From assembly GCF_019703515.2 (NCBI RefSeq), contig NC_059346.1, positions 14,353,001-14,417,000 on the forward strand: a stretch of DNA of 64,000 nt. Direction: 5' to 3'. Origin of the DNA: Myxocyprinus asiaticus. Taxonomy: Eukaryota; Chordata; Actinopteri; Cypriniformes; Catostomidae. Position numbers and translations under genes: made by a program. Numbering within the stretch: position 1 is the stretch's first letter; the number at the start of each line of letters is the position of its first letter. The notes beneath the pieces were generated by a model. It searched no databases, had not been told where the DNA came from, and was given only the letters and a program-made list of their open reading frames with translations. Of the stretch, positions 11,043 through 21,058 are shown piece after piece.

Positions 11043-11600
11043 TTAACAAAACAAGCTCCAACCGCTAGGCAGAACCAGCACAAAAGGAAACGAAACATGC
11101 ATCCCGGTTCCTCAGATGGTCAAGAGTCAATTCAATCGGAGGCCGCATAAAAGTATATCCCATGATTTACACAGTCCGCCAGCTTTATAAAAGACATCCT
11201 TTGTGTGGGCATGTAGATATTTTGCGGTCATCCGTAGTGTCTATTCTCAGTCTGCCCGGGAACTTCATTGTAAAAGTGATCTTCCGTCAATGCAAATGTT
11301 TCTTTAAGGAAAAATGTTAATCCACAAAACAAACTCCAGCCGCTCGGCGGAGCCAACGCAAAAAGAAACAAAAATGGCACCCAGCTTCCTCCGAAAGCCA
11401 GAGTATGTACAGTGAGTCAATCCACTCACAAGAAAAACACCCAATGGATACTCACCCAATGTTTCAATAAAAGACATTGCCTGATTGGGACATGTAAATA
11501 CTTTGCTGCCGTCTTTGGTGTTTATTCTCAGTCTGGCTGGAAACATCAGAGCAAAAGTGATCTTCCGCTGATATAAGAGTTTCTTGCATTTTCTCTCTTG
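11043..11600 (-). repeat. 280-bp tandem duplication at the ORF1 3' end of L1
   Basis: Two units of about 280 bp lie head to tail. ACAAAACAAGCTCCAACCGC at 11046 pairs with ACAAAACAAACTCCAGCCGC at 11326. ATAAAAGACATCC at 11184 pairs with ATAAAAGACATTG at 11466, and AAAGTGATCTTCCGTC at about 11272 pairs with AAAGTGATCTTCCGCT at about 11554. Shorter degenerate pieces of the same motif occur at about 10753, 10838 and 10962. The unit includes the ORF1 C-terminal codons. Confidence 0.75.
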
Positions 11601-12289
11601 TCGAGTTTGCAAAGTCCGGGAACAAGAAAATATTGTAATTCTTCCAAGAAAGCTTTCCTTTGCTCCTCGCCTGGCCCTACACGAGATCTTTATCGGATGA
11701 TCTCAAAAATTTGGCCAGAATCGATCGGGGCCTGTCTCCCTCAGCAGATCTGCGAGCCTGGACTCTGTGAGCTCACTCTATTTCCAGCTTGTGGCCTGTT
11801 ATGTCGAGCAGACTTGGGAAAAGCTCGTCTAGGAATTTCACCATATCTCTGCCCTCTTCATGCTCAGGAATTCCAACAATTCGAATGTTATTCCTGCGGC
11901 TTCTATTCTCAAGATCTTCAAGCTTTTCAAGTACACATTCCAAATCAACTTTGGTCGCGGGTGGATTAGCGGCCAATTCCCTCTCCGACGACTCCAAATA
12001 ATTGACTCATATCTCAACATCCGTCACTCTTGTGACTAACTCAGAGAATTTTTTTTCCATTGCCGTAATAGATCGACGTATTACAGCGAGATCCTCCAAG
12101 TCCGCAAGTACCTTCATCAACACTACCGACATGTTGGACAGTTGACAGTCCTTCTCCTGCCGTGCCATCCAAATCGAGTCCCAGGTCCACAGGCCTGTCT
12201 GGGCTTTCATCTTGAACCCGTAAGTGTCTTTTAATGTCTCCAGAGCCTGAGGATTTTGACTTCTTTGCCATGTTTACCTCAAACAGCAA
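11304..12289 (-). pseudogene. L1 ORF1 (RNA-binding chaperone), frameshifted
   Basis: The N-terminus (MAKKSKSSGSGDIKRHL, from about 12271) is in one frame. The coiled-coil part (SITAMEKKFSELVTRVTDVE) follows in the frame of 12210-12007, interrupted by a stop at 12007-12009. That frame then continues through LEKLEDLENRSRRNNIRIVG and GRDMVKFLDELFPSLLDITG, the start of the L1 RRM domain. The C-terminal domain (KITFALMFPARLRI, VFTCPNQAMSFIETLG) is in the frame of 11612-11304. ORF1p forms trimers on L1 RNA. At least two frameshifts and two stops break it. Confidence 0.85.
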
Positions 12290-12415
12290 ATGTGTAACTG
12301 GGTGTATCGAATTTCACCAGATTATATCATGAAAATTATTACAAAAATTAGCAAAGTGCACAGAGCTGTCTCTCACACGTCTGCCCTTCGCATGGCGTCA
12401 CCAGGAACCCCCCGA

Positions 12416-13560
12416 AACTCATCTTAATACCAGGTTGAAACAGGGTCAGTGTTGAATGGCCAGAAATGAACATGTCCCCTTCAATGTCTATTATGACCCA
12501 ACTATTTAGGATGGATATGCAATAGTATGTCAGTAGGGATGCAGGGTCTGTCTCACAGAAAACCTTTGCAGTTATTCTGTGCCAGATGATCATCATCACT
12601 GCCTCACCTTTACTCCCGGACACCACCTCCTCTCATCTATTGCACCTCTGTCCTCTCTGGACCCTCTGGCTGTCTGTGGTGAGACCCTGCGGAAGTTACT
12701 GCCCTCTGCCTGACAGTGCATCACTGCTTGGTGCTGCCAGAGCAGGATTTTACCCGCCGGAGACAGAGTGTGATTGGGAGCAGTGTACGAATGGCCCTGA
12801 CACACCCGATAAGGGGACAGGACACCCTGAGAAGGGGACATATGGCATGTTTGACAGGGAAAGAGAGGGTGTAAATGGCACAGAATGATAAAATTTTGTT
12901 TTTCCCCTTTGGCAATGTCATATTTTCGTGGAAGAGAAGCGTGCAGAGGGGCTCCCTTCCACTTTTTATCTCTCTTTCTGTCTTTCTTCTCTGTCTTTCT
13001 TCTCTGTCTTTCTCTCTCTGACTGACAGATTTGGATGCTACACATCACACGTTACCGACAAACTCAGAACTCTCTCTCCTCATTGTCACCCTGCACAATT
13101 TCAATGATCTAACATTAGTTTAGCATTATAGCATTAGAACAAGAAATTAACCAGATCAGTGTGACTGTTTTGTTGCTTTAAGATTTGACTACTACCCCAC
13201 CTCTCAATGGACTTCTATTGTTTTTTACTGAGTTAATGATATTTTCTATCCCCTAACTCTGCCCCTTAACCTAACCGTCATACAAACTATTTTTGCATTT
13301 TTAGATTTTTTAGTATGTGTACATTATGTAGGCTATTTTCCTCAGCCACATATGCACAAACTCCTCTTGTTACAGACCGATCAATGATACTTCCAGGTTT
13401 GTGTCTCCAGAGGCTAAATCTGTTGACCTCAGGTAATTCTAAAGGCATGTAAATAAAACAAGACTGTTATAGACTGCATATGTTTAATGGGTCTGCCACA
13501 TTTCCTGCTGTCAGTGTCAGTGGGGTCCTGATTTTCACTCAGGCTGTGGCTTAGACTGCT
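12416..13560. other. Non-coding gap with a pyrimidine-rich tract
   Basis: A CT/T-rich tract (CTTTCTGTCTTTCTTCTCTG) spans about 12970-13020. The open frames here overlap each other on both strands and have no domain. No gene is supported. Confidence 0.5.
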
Positions 13561-13664
13561 ATCCTTGTAGCATGTCAAAGAAAGTATGTGTCAAACCCCA
13601 GCTCCACTGCTCCTTTAGCTTTCACTCAGCTTTCTTCCCAAGAGGCCATCAGTCAGAGAGTAAT

Positions 13665-13931
13665 CACACACACAAACACGCACACACATACCCGCACGCA
13701 CACACGTTTGCTCAGTTATCTAAATGGGACATACCAAATACTTTTATTTTGTTTTTATATAAACCCTACACCTAACTAACAGAAAACGTTTTACATTATT
13801 CACATTTTAAAAATCATTATTTATATTTGTATAGACTGTTTTTTCAAATAAGGACTTCCAGAATGCCGCCTCGGGAGGTTTTTTCCGATTTGGCTCACTT
13901 TTGGATACAAAATTGTCCCCAAACTATAGCT

Positions 13932-13981
<50 letters not shown>
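13665..13981. repeat. CA microsatellites
   Basis: An imperfect CA/CACG tract lies at 13665-13706. A long perfect (CA)n runs from about 13936 to 13981 (around 23 units), shortly before an A run at 14020-14034. Such long CA arrays are typical of fish genomes. Confidence 0.9.
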
Positions 13982-13984
<3 letters not shown>

Positions 13985-14057
13985 CACTCACCCTGGTTCG
14001 ATAGTAAAGCAGTGAAGGAAAAAAAAAAAAAAAACTACAGTAGGGGATCTTTTGAGG

Positions 14058-14172
14058 GAAAGAATACTGGGGAACCCAGGGCTAATTATCATATTTTTAG
14101 TATTTTTTATAAAATTTTATATTTTTGTGTATATTTCTCAATGTAGGATTATTTTTGATAGTTTTGGCTACA
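14058..14172 (+). repeat. 115-bp direct repeat, unit 1
   Basis: The unit runs from GGAAAGAATACTGGGGAACC to TAGTTTTGGCTAC. Its partner at 15008-15122 has the same length and matches closely throughout. I found no inverted termini or coding sequence, so the class of element is unknown. Confidence 0.8.
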
Positions 14173-14732
14173 AAAAAGGTATTGAACATTTCCAGATTTA
14201 TTTAATAGGAAATAAGATACAATTAATTGAATATACAGTACAATGACCACAGCTTATAGGCTTTTGAGCAAAATTTAAAAAGTAAAACAATTATGAAACA
14301 AAATTCAAATAACAGATAAAATTTAAAAGGTAACATACAAAATATCAAACCATTGTTTTAGCCAACAAATTTGGTAATTTAATTAGATTGTTAACATTCA
14401 GAATACTTGTGACAACCTGATATTTTTAAAAGAAATACTATTTTCCTGAATCTTTTGGTTAAAATCTACCATCATTATGTAGTTTACTCTTTTCTCTTTG
14501 CATGCCAGTGTTATTTATTGTGTTCAATTTACCCAGCAGTTAAAGTGACAATATGATGATATTGAAATTTTAGTTTGGAGTATAGAATAAACAAAAATTA
14601 TTTACATTTTTGTTTACATACAAAACTACTACTAGAGAAAACAAATTTGTGTTATTGTACTTTTGACTCAAAGCCTAATAGTTGAGATATATCTTGTGAC
14701 AACTAGCCCCCGGTCTCCCTATCTCCATAAAG

Positions 14733-14850
14733 GATTAGTTCAGCCAAAAATGAAAATTCTTTCATCATTTACGCACCCAAAATACCAACCCAGTTGTGTA
14801 TGACTTTCTTTCTTCAGCATAACACAAATGAAGATTTTTAGAAGAATATC
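14733..14850 (+). repeat. Dispersed repeat ('TTCAGCCAAAAATGAAAATT' type)
   Basis: The block AGTTCAGCCAAAAATGAAAA, then TGTGTATGACTTTCTTTCTTC and AACACAAATGAAG, is a very common interspersed sequence in cyprinid genomes. Related copies in this window are at 29854-29975, 30968-31076 and 41543-41710. It is non-coding and probably derived from a non-autonomous DNA transposon. Confidence 0.6.
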
Positions 14851-15007
14851 TCAGCTCCAGGAGTGTACTGTAACTACAGGGAGGGCAGGATGGGCAGCCG
14901 CCCAAGGGCCTGGGGTGAGAGGGGGCTCGCAACAGTCGTCCAAAAAGAAATGACAGGATCTATATGATTTGAATTCACTTTTAAATGCCAAATTATGCCC
15001 TCTATTG

Positions 15008-15122
15008 GGAAAGAATATTGGGGAGCCCAGGGCTAATTGTCATACTTTTAGTATTTTTTATACAATTTTATTTTTTTGTGTATATTTCTCAGTGTAGGAT
15101 TATTTTTTATAGTTTTGGCTAC
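15008..15122 (+). repeat. 115-bp direct repeat, unit 2
   Basis: This unit runs from GGAAAGAATATTGGGGAGCC to TAGTTTTGGCTAC. It is the second unit of the pair starting at 14058, in the same orientation about 950 bp downstream. It is preceded by sequence rich in GGGCC and followed by AGGGGCGGACTGGGATA, another common repeat-like stretch. Confidence 0.8.
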
Positions 15123-16107
15123 TCAAACATAAAAATGACTGTGGGCAAGACGGGTGACGATAACGACCCATGGCTCCCCAAGGAGTGGGCCCGATAGGCA
15201 GGGGCGGACTGGGATATAAAAGTGGCCCTGGACTTGCTGGCCCAGAGCAGCCCACCAAACCTGGCCTGCAACACACCACACCATAACACACCGGCTCATT
15301 GATTTGATTTTCCGGCTCAATTCATAATATTTATGTTGAAAAAATACATTTCTATTGACTGCTAGTCATGACAATGGGCCCCACCAGTGCAAAAATTGTC
15401 ATAACTTTAAAAAATATAAAACCACTGTAAATGTGATGAGTGGATTTTTTAGAGAAAGCACTAAAAATAATTACTTTATAGATCAGACAAATAACATGTC
15501 AGAAAACCTTTTTCCCAACATACAGATGTTAAGTTAAAATGTACCTGAAAAGGGGAAAGTGTGTATTTTAGGTGCAGTGAAAAGTCAGCATTTCTTCAAA
15601 GTTTTTAAAGATCTTAATCACCTTTCAACTTTTTTCTAGAAGTCAAATAAACTATTTTCTTAGTTAATATGAGGTTGTGGAAACAACAAGTATAATAATA
15701 ATATATGATATATGTATAATCAGTGGTGGGCCGTGCATTAAAAGTCTAGGCCTTCAGTGTGATTCATGCAATTAAGAAAACACAGTTTCACAATGAATAA
15801 GACACCGTATGTCTTTGGGCATCATACATTATGTCGCAGCTAACTAATAATACCAACTGACATTTTAAAAACGTCCACGCACGAAAGCCAGAACTTGAAA
15901 CGACACTTAATTCTCAAGCAAGCCTAATTTTAACTGCAGCATGACTGTTTTGTGAAATGAACGTCTCCCGAACAGACATTCAAAAATCATAATTTTTCAT
16001 ATGAATCTACCAAGGAGGTCTATAATATCTGGAAAAATCTATCTAATAATATTTGCGATTTAAATGTTGCTTGGCAATAAATTTCGTTTCATCAGGGTAC
16101 ACGGTTA

Positions 16108-16574
16108 TGCTGCGTTCCATTCAAATCGGATGTGAGATATCTCCGACCATAAATGCATTCCATTCCCTGATATTCGGAACTGCAACTCTCCTGTTAGTTT
16201 AGCAGGGGTGTGACTCTCATTAGAGATGTCTCCTAGCAACCCAACTGATAAACAATGCTGCAGCACTAGCATTAGTACGATTATCCAAAGAGATTATAAT
16301 GATTTATACACCTGTTTCTGCATGTAATGTAATGTGGAAACAAACTCATTTATCGATATTACTTAATAAAGTGAATGTTTATCACTTACTTTGTATACCT
16401 CCCTGAGTGTCGACATGTTTGTGTGACTCATGCCCCTGCATCTCGGTGAAATCGGAGTTGAGAATTTCTGCATGAGTCTACAAGTTGTAATTCTGACTTA
16501 AAGATGCATTCTATTGCACTTTTCCTAGTAGGAATTTGTAAAATCCGACTTTCTGAGTTGAATGGAACGCAGCA
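16108..16574. mobile_element. Harbinger-like MITE
   Basis: The left end TGCTGCGTTCCATTCAAATC and the right end GAATGGAACGCAGCA are inverted copies. Both ends are flanked by TTA (16105-16107 and 16575-16577), the three-base target duplication of the PIF/Harbinger superfamily. At 467 bp with no coding sequence, it must have depended on a transposase made elsewhere. Confidence 0.8.
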
Positions 16575-17496
16575 TTACTTTTCAAAACTTGATCCGACAC
16601 TGAATGCTCAAGCAGCCTAATTTACACTTAGAAAACTCCTGATGTTGCTATAACAATGCAAAAAGCACTTACCAATTTGCTTGAAGTGAAAATCAGCCCT
16701 CCTTTCATGATTAATAAATGAAGCAATCACACGGTCGTGCAGAACATCTTGTGTTTTTAAATCCATAAGGATCTCTTTCTCAATGGCGATAGCAGCAGTG
16801 ATGACACTCGACTCTTAAGCAAGATCTCGCGCTCTTTGCTTTCAAATTACGTCACTTAAAGTCTGAGTTTTCAAATAATTTTTGCCTCAAAACAAAGTTT
16901 GTGATGTTTTGATTTACATCAGAGATGGTTGGTGTGGTTCATAGCTTACAACTCTTTTATGAAGGATTTTATGAAAAGTCTATAGGAAAAATGAATGGGA
17001 AAAATACTTCCGGAACTCAAACGGCTGAAAAAATTTGCGGGCACTCTATAATATAATATTAATAGCATACTACTCATACTTTTTTTGCAGTATGTAGCAT
17101 ACATAATATGCATGGTATGCACATTTTCTGTATGCATTTTATTCCCGAATGACCTACTACATTTGCCAGAATGTGCAGTATACAACAGAGATGAATTGAT
17201 TTTCAGTCAAGCCGAGTCGGGGGTTGACAGATTTTACAGAAAATTGCGTATATAATGGGTACCGACTCCGATTTCTTACCCACCGACTATGATCTAGTCG
17301 AAGTATATCAAACATGTTTGATATTTTTGATCCGACAATCCATGACTACAGAGCAAATATCATATTGTATGATGCTACATGACTTAAATCTGAAGTTATA
17401 CGGTGAACAGCCAATGGAAATCGAGTGTGCAGGGCCACAAAGCTCAAGAAATGGAGATGGCAAATAAGCACACAATTGGATTTGAACTTTTAACGC

Positions 17497-17651
17497 TGTT
17501 GTGTTAGCTATCTTATAATAATGAGACAGATAGTCATGCAGTGCTCAACTACTCCTTTACTCCAGAACTCACATAGTGCCTTATGTGTTACATCCAAATA
17601 GGTTCCTCTAACAACAATAGCATTACACTTAATAATGCCCTTTTCAGAACA
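17497..17651 (-). repeat. 3' LTR of the Gypsy element
   Basis: Starts TGTTGTGTTAGC and ends TTTTCAGAACA on the plus strand. It is the 3' LTR because the genes read on the minus strand. The AACGC target duplication lies directly outside at 17492-17496. Confidence 0.92.
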
Positions 17652-17664
17652 CCTCCTCTTTTAA
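17652..17664 (-). promoter_or_regulatory. Polypurine tract next to the 3' LTR
   Basis: Read on the minus strand this is an A/G run ending AAAAGAGGAGGT, directly against the 3' LTR. A purine run in this position is where plus-strand DNA synthesis is primed in LTR elements. Confidence 0.75.
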
Positions 17665-17900
17665 GTAAGAACTCTTTTAAATGAAAATACATCCTGTTAT
17701 ATATAACCCCCTAATTGCAAATACATTACAGAATTTAACCCCCTAATTGCAAATACAACATTACAGAACTTTCAACCTTATTTTCCCAGTAACTATCTGC
17801 AATACCTTCTCTTTAATCAAATACCTTAAACACCATATTTCTTTTTCCCATAACCTGTTTTCTCTCTCTCCTTTTTTTTCCCTCTCCTTTTTTTTCACAA

Positions 17901-18236
17901 CTACAGATCCAGCTGTTCAGGAGGTCGTGACACTTGACCTGAATTTGTCACATAGGGTGCTCTGTTCATGTCTGTGTCTCTACAATTATGAGTATGTTTG
18001 TCAGTGTTACTCGGCTCAGGGTTTGTGTCAATTGTGACTGCCGGTTTTGGATGAAGTGGCAGGTCAACTGCATGCATGTGTGTGCGATTTCTCCTGATCA
18101 GTCTTTCATCAGTGTGTATGATGTAGGACCTGGGTGTTTTTGCTTGACCGATGACTGTTCCTTGTGATTTCTCTCTTGGCAGCCACTCATTTTGACCTGG
18201 CTGCAGTGTTGGTAAGGGACGTGCTCTGTGACGCAC
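17901..18236 (-). pseudogene. Gypsy pol C-terminal remnant (post-integrase)
   Basis: The frame reads RHRARPLPTLQPGQNEWLPR, then SQGTVIGQAKTPRSYIIHTD and LIRRNRTHMHAVDLPLHP. A Leu-Pro...Pro-Gly-Gln...TPRSYI...RRNRxH pattern is typical of the segment after the integrase core in Gypsy polyproteins. It follows RNase H directly, so the zinc-binding and catalytic integrase domains are missing. An in-frame stop ends it at 17901. Confidence 0.7.
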
Positions 18237-18237
18237 A

Positions 18238-19716
18238 TCATATAGGCTCTTTCAACCTTGCTTCTGTTGCTGGAAAGCTTTGAATTACAGCATCCACAAA
18301 TACTTTGACATCACTCTCGTTTTCTTTCTCAGCTTGTGTGAATATGTGTTTAACTAGAGCTCTAGATAATGTGTCAGCGGTTATCAATCGCTTACCAGGC
18401 ACATGCACAATGTCAAAAGAGAACTTCAACAGCCTCAGTCGAAATTGCAGTATTCGTGGAGGGAGCTCATCTAGCGCTTTTGTGCTCAGCGGTGGCAGAA
18501 GCGGCTTGTGATCCGTCTCTAGTTTAAACTTCAGACCGAGGAGGTAGGATGACAGACGTTCACATGCCCATGTGACTGCTAGGCCTTCCGTCTCAATTTG
18601 AGCATAAAGTTTTTCAGCCTCAGTAAGTCCCCAAGAGATGAATACAACTGGTTTCCATGTTCTATCTGGCTGCTTTTGACTCAGGACTCCCCCCAAGCCA
18701 AAGGAAGGGGCGTCGGCTGAAACACACGTCTCAGCTGATGGTGAGTATGAGGCCAGTATGCGTGGTGAGTTCAGTTCTGTTTTCAATTTCTGGAATGCCT
18801 CTTTTTGTGGTGTTCCCCAGTGCCATTCATTTTTCTCACTGAGTAGATCTTTGAGTGGGCGGGTGTATGATGCAAGATGGGGTAAAAATTTGCCTAGATA
18901 ATTGGCCATTCCCATTGCTCTCCTCACTCCTTCCACTCCGGTTGGATCGGGCATCTCTATGATCGCTCTGACTTTGTCAGGATCTGGTGTGACCCCATCT
19001 GCTGTGATGCAGTGTCCCACAAACATTATGTTATCTGACGCAAACACACATTTTTTGTCTCTTAAGGACCCGATGCAATCTCTCATTGTGTTGCTGCATA
19101 TCCTCTCCGTAAACTAATATGCGTCAGCGTGACACACAACTCCGTCGCAGTCTTCCAACATGTGTGACATGCGACGCTGAAAATGTTCTGGGGCTGACGG
19201 AATGCCGAATGGTAGACGGTTGAATGCATATCTCCCGAATGGGGTGATAAACATTGTGAGGAGTGAGTTTTCCTCATACAATGGAATTTGCCAGAAGCCA
19301 GACGTAGCATCCAGCTTTGTTAATACTTTAGCTCCTGCAAGCATCGCAAGTGTCTGGTCTACTGCTGGGAGGATATGTCTTTCTCTCCGCACCCACTTAT
19401 TTAGGTGTGTCAAATCAATGCACAGCCGTATCTTTCCTTGGGCCTTGCGTACAACGACCATGCCAGCACACCATGGGGTGGGTTGAGTCACCTTTGAAAT
19501 CACCCCCATTTCCTCCATGTGTTTCAGTTCTGCCTGCACCTTGTCCTTCATTGGCAGGGGCACCCGGCGTGGGGATGACAGGGCATACGGGACAGCGCCT
19601 GGCTCTAACTCTAACTCTGGCTTTTGTATGGCTCCTTTAATTTCCCCAAGCCAGAAAAAACTGAAGGGTACTTGGCTATAACCTCTTCCTGTTGTATTTG
19701 TACTGTGTGGAGACAC
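18238..19716 (-). pseudogene. Gypsy RT and RNase H, broken at the RT active site
   Basis: RT is in one frame from about 19620: MEEMGVISKVTQPTPW, KIRLCIDLTHLNKWV, LDATSGFWQIPL and NRLPFGIPSAPEHFQRRM. At GVVCHAD the frame runs into a stop at 19114-19116; a one-base loss there removes the second Asp of the catalytic pair. A compensating shift restores the frame by about 19050 (DKKCVFASDNIMFVGH). RNase H follows with SADAPSFGLGGVL, YAQIETEGLAV, ETDHKPL and VPGKRLITADTLSRA, and a stop at 18238-18240. The intact enzyme copies the element RNA into DNA. The connection to the upstream protease also needs a frame change near 19620. Confidence 0.88.
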
Positions 19717-20644
19717 TGTATTAATGTGAGTACATATATGTCCTGTTCAGTAGTTTTGTTCTTAATGCTTAACTGACCTTTAAATTGTCCTTTAACTTCC
19801 AGTCTGTGATTTCCTGGTCCAAACAGCATTTTGCTTGACGGCTGCGGAACCCCATGTTTCTTTGTGGAGAAGCTGCTACTTGGAATTGCTGTAACAGCAG
19901 CCCCTGTGTCCAATTTGAAAACAGTCTTTTCCCCATTCAACCCAATGAGTTCATTCCACCCATCAGTTCCCTGTGGGTGCACTTCTCCAAGGAAAGCAAA
20001 ATCTCCCCCATCATTGCTCTCTATCTGCTCCTCTGTGATGTTATTAACACCCCTAGCTGACCTAAATTTTTTTGCAAAATGTCCCTTATGATGACATCTC
20101 CTGCAGTTAGCCTCATGGGCTGGGCAGTCTTTTCAGTGGTGTTTTTTAAAGTTCCCGCATCTTCCACATCCAATTAAATGGTTCTCTGTTTTATTGTTGG
20201 ATGGCTTCTGTGATCTTTTGTCCGTTTTGTGTATTGTCTCGACGTGTCCTGTTGACTGCTCTGCTCTGCGCAGTATTGGCTGTTGCTTTTTCACTGCTGC
20301 ACTCTGTCTTACTTTCGTTATTGCTTTCTCTAACGTCAAGTCAGCGTCTAACTGTAAGCTTTCTGACAGTATGCCGACCACTATTCAGTCCCTTATTAAA
20401 TCTTCTTTTAGGGGTCCGAAATCACATTGTTCGGCAAGTGAATGAACAGCCGTAATGAACGACTCAACACTCTCCCCTGTTCTTGATTTCGCTTATTGAA
20501 TCGGGCTCTTTCAAATATGATATTCCGCTTGCTAACACAGTGCTTATTAAAAGCTTCCGTTACTGCAGCATACGATTTCTTTTGCGCATCAGTTAGAGGT
20601 AACACGTACAAAATATCTTCGCCGTCATCTCCAGCAGCATACAT
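19612..20644 (-). pseudogene. Gypsy gag, nucleocapsid and protease remnant
   Basis: A gag-like piece at 20644-20408 (LPLTDAQKKSYAAVTEAFNK, then FNKRNQEQG) ends in stops. The frame of 20381 reads through a basic stretch and a knuckle (CGRCGNFKKHH), meets TGA at 20133-20135, and continues in frame with CPAHEANCRRCHHKGHFAKK. The aspartic protease signature FKLDTGAAVTAIPSSSF is near 19910. The segment ends against the RT frame. The N-terminal gag is short, so part may be deleted. The intact proteins package the RNA and process the polyprotein. Confidence 0.82.
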
Positions 20645-20879
20645 AAAATATTCACCTGGTATTCTTGTAATTGCTTATACAATCCTGATGCGATTCTGTA
20701 ATGCTCAAAACATTTTATCCATCTTGTCCATTCACTGGCATTTGTGAAATCGAACTTGCCTGGCGGAGCTAGCTGCGAGGCTAACAGTGGTGGGGCTGGC
20801 TCTTCTCTCCCATTTTCCTCATACTTTGCCTTCGTCCCCTTTTATTATTGATCTTTCAGGTTTAATTCGTCATGACTAC

Positions 20880-20898
20880 ACTGTTGCTTCTGACACCA
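20880..20898 (-). promoter_or_regulatory. Primer binding site next to the 5' LTR
   Basis: Directly after the 5' LTR, reading on the minus strand, the sequence is TGGTGTCAGAAGCAACAGT. A TGG-initial stretch at this position is where a tRNA 3' end primes minus-strand DNA. I do not name the tRNA. Confidence 0.7.
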
Positions 20899-21053
20899 TG
20901 TTGTGTTTGCTATCTTATGATAACGAGACAGACAGTCATGCAGTGCTCAACTACTCCTTTACTCCGGAACTCACATAGTGCCTTATGTGTTACATCCAAA
21001 TAGGTTCCTCTGACAACAATAACAATACACTTAATAATGCCCTTTTCAGAACA
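20899..21053 (-). repeat. 5' LTR of the Gypsy element
   Basis: This LTR has the same length (155 bp) and near-identical sequence as the LTR at 17497-17651. It is flanked outside by AACGC at 21054-21058. It would hold the promoter for minus-strand transcription, but I see no unambiguous TATA box. Confidence 0.92.
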
Positions 21054-21058
21054 AACGC

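Larger units (their letters stand above)
7590..12415 (-). mobile_element. L1-clade LINE, nearly full span but internally deleted
   Basis: On the minus strand the order is ORF1 (12289-11304), an inter-ORF stretch with tandem duplication, and ORF2 (10462-7862), followed by a short 3' UTR with an AATAAA-like hexamer near 7598. ORF1 has the coiled coil and RRM-type domain of L1 ORF1p; ORF2 has an apurinic-type endonuclease, an RT with YADD and a C-terminal Cys/His motif. This gene set is specific to L1. A large deletion joins the endonuclease directly to the RT. Boundaries are approximate; I could not fix a target duplication. Confidence 0.88.
17497..21053 (-). mobile_element. Gypsy-type LTR retrotransposon, integrase core deleted
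   Basis: Two direct repeats of exactly 155 bp (17497-17651 and 20899-21053) begin TG and end CA. They are flanked outside by the same five bases, AACGC (17492-17496 and 21054-21058). Genes read on the minus strand: gag with CCHC knuckles, protease, RT, RNase H, then a short piece of pol C-terminus. Protease before RT, then RNase H, and a five-base target duplication fit Gypsy/Metaviridae. By eye the two LTRs differ at about eight positions, mostly transitions, so the insertion is not recent. No envelope gene is seen. The internal region of about 3.25 kb is short for this class, consistent with the loss of the integrase core. Confidence 0.93.

Noticed and set aside
12586..13048. Overlapping frames of 100 and 150 codons on opposite strands
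   Set aside because: Low-complexity, Arg/Lys- and CT-tract-driven translations without domains or splice context.
17255..17467. 70-codon frame just left of the Gypsy element
   Set aside because: It reads as a plausible acidic peptide but has no recognised domain, no splice support and lies in repeat-like DNA; not enough to call a gene.
17497..21053. LTR element considered as an endogenous retrovirus
   Set aside because: LTRs are only 155 bp, the protein motifs and five-base duplication fit Gypsy retrotransposons, and there is no envelope gene.
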